A stretch of 64,000 nt of DNA from Stratiformator vulcanicus (GTDB taxonomy: Bacteria; Planctomycetota; Planctomycetia; Planctomycetales; Planctomycetaceae). The stretch spans positions 5,164,202 through 5,228,201 of the forward strand of contig NZ_CP036268.1 in the NCBI RefSeq assembly GCF_007744515.1, in the 5' to 3' direction. Shown piece by piece: positions 42,803 to 51,643 of this stretch (position 1 is its first letter; each line of letters starts with the position of its first letter). Both the position numbers and the translations under genes were made by a program. The notes under the pieces were generated by a model. The model was given only the letters and a program-made list of their open reading frames with translations, was not told the DNA's origin and made no database searches.

Positions 42803-44269
42803 TCATTTGACGGGCGTATCGATGCCATTGAGCGGGAATAACTCCGACGGCGTGTGTTCGCGAGCCATAATCGCTTCCAGTTCGGCGACGACCGCGGGAT
42901 GCGATGCGGCAACGTCGCTCGTCTCCCCCGGATCATCTTCGAGGTCATAAAGCTCCGTCCGCAGGCTCTTCGCGGTATTCGGCCGGATGGCTTTCCATTT
43001 CCCGCGGCGTACCGCCTGCTTGTGGCCCCCTTCGGTGAACTCCCAGTAGAGGAATTCGTGGGGCACCTGATCCTCCGGCCGACCGAGCAATGTCGGGGCG
43101 AAGTCGATCCCGTCGATGTCGGCAGGCATCGCCCCATCGCCAATTCCGGTGAGGCCGACCAGCGTCGGCATCCAATCGGGGAAATAGGTCGGCAGGTCAC
43201 TGACGGTGCCCGCCGGAACCTTGCCGGACCACTGCACGATCAGCGGCTCGCGAATACCGCCTTCGTAGAGCGATCGCTTTCGCCCTCGCAGGCCGCCGGA
43301 TGAATTAAAGAACGTGGAATCGGTTCCCGCCAGGCGTTCGACGGCGGGTCCGTTATCGCTCGTAAAGATAAAGATCGTGTCGCCGGTCAGGCCCAGTTTG
43401 TCAACCAGCGAAACCAGTTCGCCGATCCCGCGATCCATGTGCGTAATCATTGCGGCGTAGGCGGCGCGGGCCTGCGGATGATTGGCGTAGTGGCGGCTTT
43501 TCTTATACGGCTCTTCCTTAAACTCACCGGCATACTCGGCGAGCGTTTCCTCCGGTACTTGAATCCCGACGTGCGGAATCGTGAAAGGCAGATACAGAAA
43601 AAACGGCCGGTTGCTGTTTCCCGTAATAAATCCCTTCGCCACGCGGATGAACTCATCCTGCGAATGGACTTCATCGCTTAAGCCGCGGCGGTTTCCTTGA
43701 TAGCGGATCGTCTCATCGTTTTGTCTTAAGAACGTCGGGTAGTGATTGTGGGCGTGGGTCTGCGAAACGAAGCCGAAGTAAAGATCGAAACCCTGCGCTA
43801 GAGGATCGCCTTCGGAGTCCACATAACCGAGGCCCCACTTCCCGATCGCCGCGGTGGCATAGTCGGCATCTTGAAACAGCTCGGCCAGTGTGACCGTCTC
43901 GTCCGGAATCGGTCGTTCGCCGGCATAGATTTCTTCGCGATAATTGCTCGGGCGTCCCGGCGCTTTCGAATTACCGCGGATGTAACAATGCCCCGCATGG
44001 TAGCCCGTCATTAATGAACACCGCGACGGCGCACAGACCGGGAAACCCGTGTAATGATCGGTAAATCGCATCCCGCGCCCGGCCATGCGATCGAGATGCG
44101 GCGTGCGAATCTTCTCGTTACCGTAACAGCCAAGGTCCCCGTAGCCGAGGTCATCAGCCATCATAAAGATGACATTCGGCGGACGATCGGCCGCCGATGC
44201 CGGCAGGGCGAAGGCAGCAACGGCGAGGCACAATGTGATCCGCCTGACGCAAACACCAAAGCTTGGCAT
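42803..44269 (-). CDS. Secreted arylsulfatase-type sulfatase
   Basis: 488 residues with a signal peptide (LCLAVAAFALPASAADR). The sulfatase signature VCAPSRCSLMTG contains C-x-P-x-R whose Cys becomes formylglycine; the metal site VIFMMADDLGYGD and IFTSDNGPAVE are intact. Planctomycetes use many such enzymes on sulfated marine polysaccharides. The start overlaps the stop of the upstream DUF1552 gene by one base (TGATG), so translation is probably coupled. The third gene of the operon here is a membrane cytochrome-like protein. Needs a formylglycine-generating enzyme, not seen in the window. Confidence 0.93.
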   Translation of the reverse strand: MPSFGVCVRRITLCLAVAAFALPASAADRPPNVIFMMADDLGYGDLGCYGNEKIRTPHLDRMAGRGMRFTDHYTGFPVCAPSRCSLMTGYHAGHCYIRGNSKAPGRPSNYREEIYAGERPIPDETVTLAELFQDADYATAAIGKWGLGYVDSEGDPLAQGFDLYFGFVSQTHAHNHYPTFLRQNDETIRYQGNRRGLSDEVHSQDEFIRVAKGFITGNSNRPFFLYLPFTIPHVGIQVPEETLAEYAGEFKEEPYKKSRHYANHPQARAAYAAMITHMDRGIGELVSLVDKLGLTGDTIFIFTSDNGPAVERLAGTDSTFFNSSGGLRGRKRSLYEGGIREPLIVQWSGKVPAGTVSDLPTYFPDWMPTLVGLTGIGDGAMPADIDGIDFAPTLLGRPEDQVPHEFLYWEFTEGGHKQAVRRGKWKAIRPNTAKSLRTELYDLEDDPGETSDVAASHPAVVAELEAIMAREHTPSELFPLNGIDTPVK

Positions 44270-45540
44270 CAGCCCAATTCCGTCAAAGTTCCGGTGCTGC
44301 TCGCAAACTCATCGGTCTCAAGCCCCAGATTTTGAAGCATCGACACGAACGCGTTGCAAACCGGCGGAGCTTTTGCCTGGTCATATCCGACGTGACCTTG
44401 GTGCTTAAACCCGCCCCCGGCGACGATGATCGGCAGATTGCGATTGTGGTGGCTGTTGGCATCGCCGAGGTTCGAGCCGAACAGAATCGACGTGCGATCA
44501 AGAATCGACTCGTCGCCTTCATTCGAGTCCCGAAGTCGGCCCATCAGATTCGCGATCTCTTTAAATTCTTCGACCTCGATCTTCTTTAGCTGCTCCAACT
44601 TGTCCGGGTCGCGACCGTGGTGCGACAGCGGGTGCCAGCCTTCGTCGACGCCATCGATCGGCGGAACCGACGCATCGCCCGCCATTTGCACGGTCACGAG
44701 CCGCGTCGAGTCGGTCTGCAACGCGAGATAGATCATGTCATACATCAGCCGCGTACGACCGACGAAGTCGGCTTTGTCCGAAATATCGTTCGGCTTTTTC
44801 ACATCGACCTTCGGCTTCGGCCTCTTAGCCCAGTCCTCGCCTTTAACGAGTCGGCCTTCGAGATCACGGACCGCCGTGAAGTATTGGTCGAGCGTTTCTT
44901 TATCACGTTTGCCGAGTTTGCCCTCGACCCGCTTCGCCTGATCACGCACGAGATCCATGATGCTCTGGCCGTCACGCAGCCGGGCGACCTGCTGCGCCTG
45001 CTCCTGCTTGGAGCCTTCCATAAACAATCGCTGAAAGACCTTCGACGGACTGTCGTCGGCAGGAATCATGACGCCGTCGCGGGACCACGAAAGTCCGCCG
45101 TTGCCCTTAATGCTCAGCGTCAGCGACCCGTAGCGGGTCAGGTGCCCGATCTGCTCGGCGGCATACTGATCGACCGAGATCGTGTTCTTAAAGCTGCTGC
45201 CGCCGGGATGCGGGGCCGCGGTCAAAAAACTTGCCGTGGCCGAGTGACCGCCGTCGACGTCGGGGTGCTGCATCCCGCCGAAGATCGAAAACTGTCCGCG
45301 AAACTCGTCCAGCGGCTCCAGGTATGGGGTCGATTCAAAATCGGTACCGGTCTTCTTCGGATAAAGAAAGTTGCGGTGAATCCCGAGCGGAAAGTTCATG
45401 CACAGCATTCGCTTGGGCACGTCGGCCGCATCGGCGGCACGGGCGGTGCCACCGACTCGCATACTTTCCAACATCGGCAGCGCCAGGGCGATACCGGTGC
45501 CACGCAGAAACGTCCGCCGATCCAGATGAAACCGTGACAT
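44269..45540 (-). CDS. DUF1552 protein, Tat-exported
   Basis: 423 residues. N-terminal MSRFHLDRRTFLRGTGIAL is a twin-arginine leader. Conserved DUF1552 segments: PKRMLCMNFPLGIHRNFLYP, IFGGMQHPDVDGGHSATASF and VDGVDEGWHPLSHHGRDP. The group is almost always encoded with a DUF1592/1588 cytochrome-like gene, as it is here (64 bases downstream of it on the same strand). Function is unknown. Its TGA overlaps the sulfatase ATG by one base, so the three may be translated from one message. ATG 45540 is clear. Confidence 0.93.
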   Translation of the reverse strand: MSRFHLDRRTFLRGTGIALALPMLESMRVGGTARAADAADVPKRMLCMNFPLGIHRNFLYPKKTGTDFESTPYLEPLDEFRGQFSIFGGMQHPDVDGGHSATASFLTAAPHPGGSSFKNTISVDQYAAEQIGHLTRYGSLTLSIKGNGGLSWSRDGVMIPADDSPSKVFQRLFMEGSKQEQAQQVARLRDGQSIMDLVRDQAKRVEGKLGKRDKETLDQYFTAVRDLEGRLVKGEDWAKRPKPKVDVKKPNDISDKADFVGRTRLMYDMIYLALQTDSTRLVTVQMAGDASVPPIDGVDEGWHPLSHHGRDPDKLEQLKKIEVEEFKEIANLMGRLRDSNEGDESILDRTSILFGSNLGDANSHHNRNLPIIVAGGGFKHQGHVGYDQAKAPPVCNAFVSMLQNLGLETDEFASSTGTLTELG

Positions 45541-45604
45541 GAAATTCGCTCCGATCTTAATTTTCGCGTGATTATTAATTGTGCGTATTGCGTTTGGACC
45601 CAGC

Positions 45605-48600
45605 TCAGCCGTCGAGGAATGTCGGACTGGCCACAATCTCGTGGATCAATGTTCTTAAACCGTAGTTCTTGCCCTTCACCTTCTCGATGATGTGCTCGAT
45701 CTCCGGCTCGTCGCCGTGGCTGGGGCCGCGGGCGATCGCGTAGGTCATCAGCTTTTCCGTCATGTTCCGCGCGATCTGATCGGGATCGGAGAGGATCAAC
45801 TCTTTGTACTCACGCACATCCCTAAATTTCCGACCGTCCTGCAATTGATATTGGGCGTTGACCGCCGGTCCGAGTTTGAACGGCATTCGATCCTTTGACT
45901 TCGGGTCGACCACGTTATCCCCCTGCCCCAACGACCGGTATCGATCGCGGTAGCGACCCATGACGTCGAAGTTCTCCAGAGCGAAGCCCGGCGGGTCAAT
46001 CTTCGCATGACAGCCGGCGCACGCCGGGTCGGCCCGGTGCTTGGCAAGCTGTTCGCGAATGGTCGTCGCCCCGCGGATATCGGGCTCGACCGCGGGCACA
46101 ACCGGTGGCGGAGGCGGCGGTGGCGACCCAAGGACGTTCTCCAGCAGCCAAGTGCCACGCAGCACCGGCGACGTATTTGTGCCGTTGGCGGTCACCTTTA
46201 ATACGCTGGCCTGCGTCATCACGCCGCCGCGAACACTGTTCTTCGGCAGCGACACGCGTTGGAGTGTTTCATAACCGCGGACGCCGTTGATGTCGTAGAG
46301 CATTGCCAATCGCTCATTCAGCATCACGAAGTCGGAATCGACCACGTTCAGCAAGCTCATGTTGCCCGCAAGCAGTTCTCGGAAGAAGGCCTCGCTTTCA
46401 CGAACCATCGAGTCCTGCAGAAGCGAGTCGAACTCCGGATAGAGCTTCGAGTCGGGCATCGTGGCCTCGATCTCACGTAAGTCGAGCCACTGGCCAACGA
46501 AGTTTTGAATGAAACGTTCCGACCGCGGATCGCCGAGCATCCGCTCGACCTGATCGTGGAGCACGCTCTTGTCCGCGAGCCGGCCTTGATCGGCGAGCGT
46601 GATTAATTCTTCGTCCGGCATCGACGACCACAGAAAATACGACAAACGCGACGCGAGGTCGTGCTGCGTCGACTCCCCCGGGTTGAGATTCAAGAACAGG
46701 AATTGCGGGCTGGCGAGCACCGCCTTAAAGCCGGCTTTCATCGCGGTCTCGAAGTCATAACCCTGGTCGAGGCGACTGTTGACGAACTGGATATAAGGCT
46801 GAATCGTTTGTGAGTCGACCGGTCGGCGAAACGCCTTAGGTACGAAGTCGGCCAGCAACCGGCCCGCATCGGCTTTCGCGTTTCTGGGCTGCAGACCAAA
46901 CACCGGCACCTGAACGCGTTTGCCGCCCTGCCGCACTTGCTGCTCACCAACCTTTGCAAAAGGAACACCTTGATAGAGCTTCTGATACCCATCGGGCGGC
47001 CATTGGACGTCGAGCGGGCCTTCAAGAGTAATTTCGCCGACGGCCAGTCCGGGGCCGGGGAAGGTGTTCGGCTTTTTCTTTCGCTTGCGGACATGATTCT
47101 GAAACTGCCGACCGGTCCACGTTCCGTAGACGTCAATCTGAAAGCGGTCCCCCTGCTTAAGATCAGTTTCGACGACGATCTGCCCGGGATTCTGCTGCGT
47201 CCCCGTCACGTCGAAGAAGCCGATGGTTCGAGACGTCTGATTATTAAAGAAACCGCCGGCGTACAGGTCCATCGCCAGCGAGAGTCCGTCCGGCTGATGT
47301 GCATAGACGTTAAATGTCAGCCGGTACTTTCCGTCCGACGGGACGTTCAGATCGTAGATTTCTTTCGGCGGGTAGCCCCCGCGATTAAAGAAGATGCCGT
47401 AATCGCCGCGCTGAGCGAAGGCCTTACCGAGATGCTGCTTAAAGCGCTTGCTGTCGACCCAGCGTGTGGTTTGCACCGAGGATGACGGAGGCTGCACCTT
47501 CGGCAGAGCGGCATCGAGAGCGACATCGGCCGCTTCGAGATATCGTTCCATTAAGACCGTGGAAATCGAAAGGCCGTCGGCGACGCTATCAAACCCGTGA
47601 GATTCTCCGTCCTCAGGCAGCAGGCTTTGCAACTCTGATTGAACGCCGAGTAAATCGCGCATCGTGTTTTCGTATTCAACGCGGTTGAGCCGCCGGGTGG
47701 CTACACGACCCTCGCGATCGAGCTCGGCGGTCTCTCCGGCAATTAAACCTTCACGCAGCCAGCGAACGAACTCGGTGCGGTCCTTGTCCGACGGACGACT
47801 CCCTTCGGGCGGAGGCATTTCGCCATCGGCAACGCGGCGGAGGATTTTCGACCAGCGGTGACGATCCGGACCACCTAAGAGATCGCCATCGATATCATCC
47901 ACGCGGAACTTGGCTTCCTGAATAAAGTCGCCATGGCAATCGGTGCAGTACGTTTCAATAAAGGGTCGCATCTCGCTATTAAACTTCGCGCTGTGAACCG
48001 CGCCGTCGAAGTGCTCCAGCGTCGATGTCTCCAACGATGCCAGTTTCACCGGTGGCGAAGGCTGATACGCAGCGGGTTCCGGAGAAGCAGTGGGCAAACC
48101 GGTCGGTGCTCCGCTGTCGCCGAAGTTGTCGACGGGTTCAATCGTGGCGACTTGAGTCGGCGCAATGCCTGCACCAGTGCCATCAGGATTAAGAAAGGAA
48201 TTAAATCCGGTGGCGATTGGCGGTGAGGTTGTTACCGGCGTCTCGGCGGCTTGGGTCGCACTATCGCCGGAATCGAGACTGATCGGGGATGTCGGCTCAG
48301 ACGCCTGACCGCTGTCGACTTGATTCTCGACGGCCGGGTTGCCCACCGCAGGCGTGTCGGTCGAGACGATCGGCGCGGGGCCGGCCGGATCTCCGGGTAG
48401 AAACATCATCGCCGCCACTCCACCACCGACGAGCAGAAACAGGGCCGCGGCCGAGCCGGCGATAATCGCGATCGGTGGTCCGCCGGCAGACTTCGCCTTG
48501 CGGCTCTTGGCCGAGCTCTTTCGCTTTGCGCCACGACGGGACCTCACACTCGCCGGTGCGGGAGCATCGACATAGTCCTGCTCGAGGCTCAGGTCGCCGA

Positions 48601-48892
48601 GGGCCAGATCATCCAGTGCCGATTCTACCGGAGCCGGACGACTCTTTTTTCGAGTCGGGCGCGTTTGTTTCGCGGTCGGCTTTGCTGGAGCCTCTGACTT
48701 CGACTGTGGAGGGCGTGTTGACTTCGCCGCTGCCGACGGCTTCGGCTCTTTCGGCGGACCGGTGATTACGACCGCTGCCTGACACTTGGGGCAGCGAGCC
48801 TTCTTGCCGATGAGTTCCGGCTTGCTGATGCGGAGTTTGGTACCGCATGCTTTGCAGGGAACTTTCCAGGATGTCGTTGAAACGCTGCTCAT
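45605..48892 (-). CDS. Planctomycete cytochrome-domain protein (DUF1587/1592/1588/1585) with N-terminal zinc ribbon
   Basis: 1095 residues, first gene of a three-gene operon. Residues 13-41 form a zinc ribbon with two CxxC pairs (CKACGTKL, CPKCQAAV). A basic Pro/Lys/Ser-rich linker follows, then one membrane helix at about 145-170 (IAIIAGSAAALFLLVGGG). Outside the cell: a PSCyt1-like heme motif CTDCHGD near residue 315, RLNRVEYENTMRDLLG (DUF1587), RLSYFLWSSMPDEELI (DUF1592), RRGTWLLENVLGSPPPPPPP (DUF1588), CAGCHAKIDPPGFALENFD and a final DUF1585 region. The cytoplasmic zinc ribbon on such a protein is uncommon in my experience. Confidence 0.9.
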   Translation of the reverse strand: MSSVSTTSWKVPCKACGTKLRISKPELIGKKARCPKCQAAVVITGPPKEPKPSAAAKSTRPPQSKSEAPAKPTAKQTRPTRKKSRPAPVESALDDLALGDLSLEQDYVDAPAPASVRSRRGAKRKSSAKSRKAKSAGGPPIAIIAGSAAALFLLVGGGVAAMMFLPGDPAGPAPIVSTDTPAVGNPAVENQVDSGQASEPTSPISLDSGDSATQAAETPVTTSPPIATGFNSFLNPDGTGAGIAPTQVATIEPVDNFGDSGAPTGLPTASPEPAAYQPSPPVKLASLETSTLEHFDGAVHSAKFNSEMRPFIETYCTDCHGDFIQEAKFRVDDIDGDLLGGPDRHRWSKILRRVADGEMPPPEGSRPSDKDRTEFVRWLREGLIAGETAELDREGRVATRRLNRVEYENTMRDLLGVQSELQSLLPEDGESHGFDSVADGLSISTVLMERYLEAADVALDAALPKVQPPSSSVQTTRWVDSKRFKQHLGKAFAQRGDYGIFFNRGGYPPKEIYDLNVPSDGKYRLTFNVYAHQPDGLSLAMDLYAGGFFNNQTSRTIGFFDVTGTQQNPGQIVVETDLKQGDRFQIDVYGTWTGRQFQNHVRKRKKKPNTFPGPGLAVGEITLEGPLDVQWPPDGYQKLYQGVPFAKVGEQQVRQGGKRVQVPVFGLQPRNAKADAGRLLADFVPKAFRRPVDSQTIQPYIQFVNSRLDQGYDFETAMKAGFKAVLASPQFLFLNLNPGESTQHDLASRLSYFLWSSMPDEELITLADQGRLADKSVLHDQVERMLGDPRSERFIQNFVGQWLDLREIEATMPDSKLYPEFDSLLQDSMVRESEAFFRELLAGNMSLLNVVDSDFVMLNERLAMLYDINGVRGYETLQRVSLPKNSVRGGVMTQASVLKVTANGTNTSPVLRGTWLLENVLGSPPPPPPPVVPAVEPDIRGATTIREQLAKHRADPACAGCHAKIDPPGFALENFDVMGRYRDRYRSLGQGDNVVDPKSKDRMPFKLGPAVNAQYQLQDGRKFRDVREYKELILSDPDQIARNMTEKLMTYAIARGPSHGDEPEIEHIIEKVKGKNYGLRTLIHEIVASPTFLDG

Positions 48893-49098
48893 AGGAGGTC
48901 GGAGCCGTGGGGCTGGGCTGGCAGGCGACCGCGACGCCCCGCGGCGGCGCAGTCGTGTGGATGCAGTATGATACGGCTCGCTCGGCCGCGCACATAACGT
49001 GCAACAGGGGCGGTTAGCTCGGCCTGCTGCGTTTTATCGCGTCTCAGGCCATAATCGATGCGGTCGCGAGCGAAGGTCCATCAATATATCTGCATGAT

Positions 49099-50865
49099 AT
49101 GACGAATCCTGCGCCAAATTCTTCTCCTAATCCCAATTTCGACGAAGAATGGCTCGCCAACGCGGTTGCCTACATATCAACGCAACCCGATGCAGTGAAT
49201 GCACTTACGGAGAAAATCGCTGAAAATCCGGCCGCAGAGCAGGATCTGAGAGAGTTGGCCGCACTCGCCGAGATGGCCAACGACCTCGGTTCCGGATGGT
49301 TTGACGAGACCGCCCCCGCCATCGCCCCGAGCGATTCGGCGCCTTCTCCGACCCTCGATGACTACGAAATTCTGGGCGAACTGGGCCGCGGGGGAATGGG
49401 AGTCGTCTACCGGGCCCGGCAGAAGAGCCTCAATCGCATCGTCGCTTTGAAGATGCTCCGGCTGAGCGAACTCACCACGCCCGAGGAACGGGCGCGGTTT
49501 GAAGCCGAAGCCGAGGCGGCAGCGGCGCTGGCCTACCCGCACATCGTCCCGATCCACGACATCGGCATGGTCGACCGCGACGGACAGGCCGTCCCGTTCT
49601 TCAGCATGAAATTGATCGAGGGGGAAACGCTGGCCGACCGCATCGCGACCGGCCCTCTGCCCCCGCATCAAATCGCCCGTTTGCTCGTGCCCATCTGCCG
49701 CGCGATCGACTATGCCCACTCTCAAGGCGTCCTGCACCGCGATCTGAAGCCGTCGAATATCTTGATCGACCCGGAGGGCCGGCCGTACGTGAGCGACTTC
49801 GGCTTGGCGAAGCGGGTCGCGGGTCGATGGGGTGAGGCGCGGGAGACGAGCGATCGAGAGACCGAGGCCGCAGTTCTTGCTTCCTCTCCCCCGATTCTCT
49901 CGTCTCCCTCGCTCACTCAAACCGGCGCCGTCCTCGGCACTCCGGCTTACATGTCCCCCGAACAAGCGGCCGGCAATCGGGGGGACATCGGCCCGCGGTC
50001 CGATGTTTATTCGTTGGGGGCGATCCTTTATGCCTGCCTGGCGGGACGGCCGCCATTTCAGGGGGCCACGCCGGTTGATATTCTCTTAAGAGTCTTAGAA
50101 CAGGACGCCCCGCCGCCGCGAACGATTCATCCGAATTGCGACCGCGATCTGGAATTAATCGCTGTGAAGTGCCTGCAGAAGCCGGCCGATTTACGGTATG
50201 AATCGGCCGGCACTCTAGCCGATGATTTAGAGCGCTATCTCGCCAGTGAACCTCTCGCCGCGCGCAGCGGTCGGTTCAGCGGCATCTTTACTCGGGCCTT
50301 TCGCGAGACGCACCATGCTACGGTATTGGAGAACTGGGGCCTGCTATGGATGTGGCACGCCCTCGCGCTCTTAATACTTTGCGTCGTGACGAATGCCTTA
50401 CAGCTCGGTGCGGCCGACGGCGTCATCAGCGGATTAAGTACGTCGCGCTGGCCCTATTTATTTCTCTGGACCGTCGGCCTCGGTCTGTGGGCAGTGATCT
50501 TCTGGAACCTCCGCAAACGCAGCGGACCGATCACGTTCGTCGAACGCCAGATCGCCCACACCTGGGCCGGAGCCATGGCGGGCTCGACCTTGCTTTACGC
50601 CATTGAGTGGACCCTCAACCTGCCGGTTTTAAGTCTCTCGCCAGTTCTCGCCCTGCTCGCCGGGATTACCTTCTTAGTCAAAGCCGGCATCCTCACGGGA
50701 AGGTTTTATCTCCAAGCCGCCGTCCTCTTCGCCACCTCGGTCGTCATGGCCGCCTGGGAAAGCTGGTCCGAACGAACCGGCGTACCGAACCTGAGCATCA
50801 CGCTCTTCGGGGTTGTGAGCGGGCTGTGCTTTTTAGTGCCGGGATGGCGATATTGGCGTCGTTAA
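49099..50865 (+). CDS. PknB-type Ser/Thr kinase with repeat-coded activation-loop insertion
   Basis: 588 residues. N-terminal 90 residues are acidic, as in planctomycete kinases. Kinase domain: YEILGELGRGGMGVVYRARQ (Gly loop), VALKML (Lys), HRDLKPSNIL (catalytic loop), DFGLAKR and PAYMSPEQA. Between DFG and APE-like motifs about 30 residues more than usual, including RWGEARETSDRETEAAV and PPILSSPSLTQTG, are encoded by a quasi-palindrome at 49829-49916. After about 400, four membrane helices (WMWHALALLILCVVTNALQL and others) form an unknown C-terminal sensor. The ATG at 49099 is the only sensible start. Confidence 0.9.
   Translation: MTNPAPNSSPNPNFDEEWLANAVAYISTQPDAVNALTEKIAENPAAEQDLRELAALAEMANDLGSGWFDETAPAIAPSDSAPSPTLDDYEILGELGRGGMGVVYRARQKSLNRIVALKMLRLSELTTPEERARFEAEAEAAAALAYPHIVPIHDIGMVDRDGQAVPFFSMKLIEGETLADRIATGPLPPHQIARLLVPICRAIDYAHSQGVLHRDLKPSNILIDPEGRPYVSDFGLAKRVAGRWGEARETSDRETEAAVLASSPPILSSPSLTQTGAVLGTPAYMSPEQAAGNRGDIGPRSDVYSLGAILYACLAGRPPFQGATPVDILLRVLEQDAPPPRTIHPNCDRDLELIAVKCLQKPADLRYESAGTLADDLERYLASEPLAARSGRFSGIFTRAFRETHHATVLENWGLLWMWHALALLILCVVTNALQLGAADGVISGLSTSRWPYLFLWTVGLGLWAVIFWNLRKRSGPITFVERQIAHTWAGAMAGSTLLYAIEWTLNLPVLSLSPVLALLAGITFLVKAGILTGRFYLQAAVLFATSVVMAAWESWSERTGVPNLSITLFGVVSGLCFLVPGWRYWRR
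49829..49916. repeat. Quasi-palindrome in the kinase activation-loop coding region
   Basis: Left GGGTGAGGCGCGGGAGACG with AGCGATCGAGAGACC, right CCTCTCCCCCGATTCTCTCG and TCTCCCTCGCTCACTC, an inverted degenerate copy. The stretch has the same makeup (purine-rich words on one arm, pyrimidine-rich on the other) as the two in recG and keeps the frame. Confidence 0.65.
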
Positions 50866-51010
50866 TTTGAAAACAGTACCGTAAAATGGTACTATCATAC
50901 CTGCATTGCTTTCTGGCTTGCGAACCAGAATTCCTCGTTGAGGAGAGCAGTTGCCCCTTCGGAGACGAAAGCCCGATGACAATTACTCATCTTGTCGAGA
51001 AGCTGTCGCA

Positions 51011-51268
51011 ATGCAAAAGCACAGGAAGATGCTGCATTCGATATTTGAGGAGCCTGTCAAATCAAATCTCGCGTGGCGAGATATTGAAAGCATGCTCAAG
51101 TGGCTCGGTTCTGATGTGAGAGAGGGCCGTGGATCTCGTGTGCGGGTCGCTCTCAATGGGGTGCGAGCTGTATTTCACCGACCACATCCTGCGCCGGAAG
51201 CGAGTCGAGCTCAGATTAGGTCCGTACGAAGGTTCTTAATTGAGGCAGGTGTTGATCAGTACCGTTGA
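51011..51268 (+). CDS. hicA: HicA-type toxin
   Basis: 85 residues. Ribosome-independent mRNA interferase family. KHRKMLHSIFEEPVKSNLAW, then the DRBD-like fold WRDIESMLKWLGSDVREGRG, SRVRVALNGVRAVFHRPHP and AQIRSVRRFLIEAGV. The His in FHRPHP matches the PHP of the longer HicA branch. ATG 51011 begins MQKHRKM. It is followed 27 bases on by a HicB antitoxin gene; HicA before HicB is the common order. Together they form a type II toxin-antitoxin module next to dapF. Confidence 0.85.
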   Translation: MQKHRKMLHSIFEEPVKSNLAWRDIESMLKWLGSDVREGRGSRVRVALNGVRAVFHRPHPAPEASRAQIRSVRRFLIEAGVDQYR

Positions 51269-51295
51269 CGTGATCATCAACTTTTGGACAAGCAT

Positions 51296-51622
51296 GTGAT
51301 TGAATACCAAGGCTATTTCGGCCGCATCGAGTTCGACGACTCGGCCGATATTTTTCACGGCGAGGTACTCGGCATTCGGGACGTGATTACGTTCGAAGGT
51401 CGGTCAGTGGAAGAACTTAAGCAGGCGTTTCGCGACTCTGTCGACGACTACATCGAATTTTGCACTGAGCGGGGCGAGGAGCCGGAGAAGCCGTTTTCGG
51501 GGAAATTTCTACTTAGGCTCGGTCCCGATCTTCACCGGCGCGTTTCGGCTCAGGCCGAGGCATCCGGCAAGAGCCTCAATGCGTGGATCAGCGAGCGATT
51601 GGAAGAGTCGAGCGCTTCTTGA
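51296..51622 (+). CDS. hicB: HicB-type antitoxin
   Basis: About 108 residues. The N-terminal half is the HicB RNase-H-like fold (IEYQGYFGRIEFDDSADIFH, GEVLGIRDVITFEGRSVEEL and DSVDDYIEF), then a C-terminal DNA-binding part of ribbon-helix-helix type, with SGKFLLRLGPDLHRRVSAQAEASGKSLNAW. It should neutralise HicA and repress the pair. No ATG fits; GTG 51296 gives the standard IEYQGY start, TTG 51284 is an alternative. Ends 21 bases before the convergent dapF stop. Confidence 0.87.
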   Translation: MIEYQGYFGRIEFDDSADIFHGEVLGIRDVITFEGRSVEELKQAFRDSVDDYIEFCTERGEEPEKPFSGKFLLRLGPDLHRRVSAQAEASGKSLNAWISERLEESSAS

Positions 51623-51643
51623 ACCAGAGGTGTTTCGACGGCA

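Noticed and set aside
44617-45537. 306-residue frame antisense to the DUF1552 gene
   Set aside because: The sense strand gives a Tat signal and DUF1552 motifs; the antisense one shows nothing recognisable.
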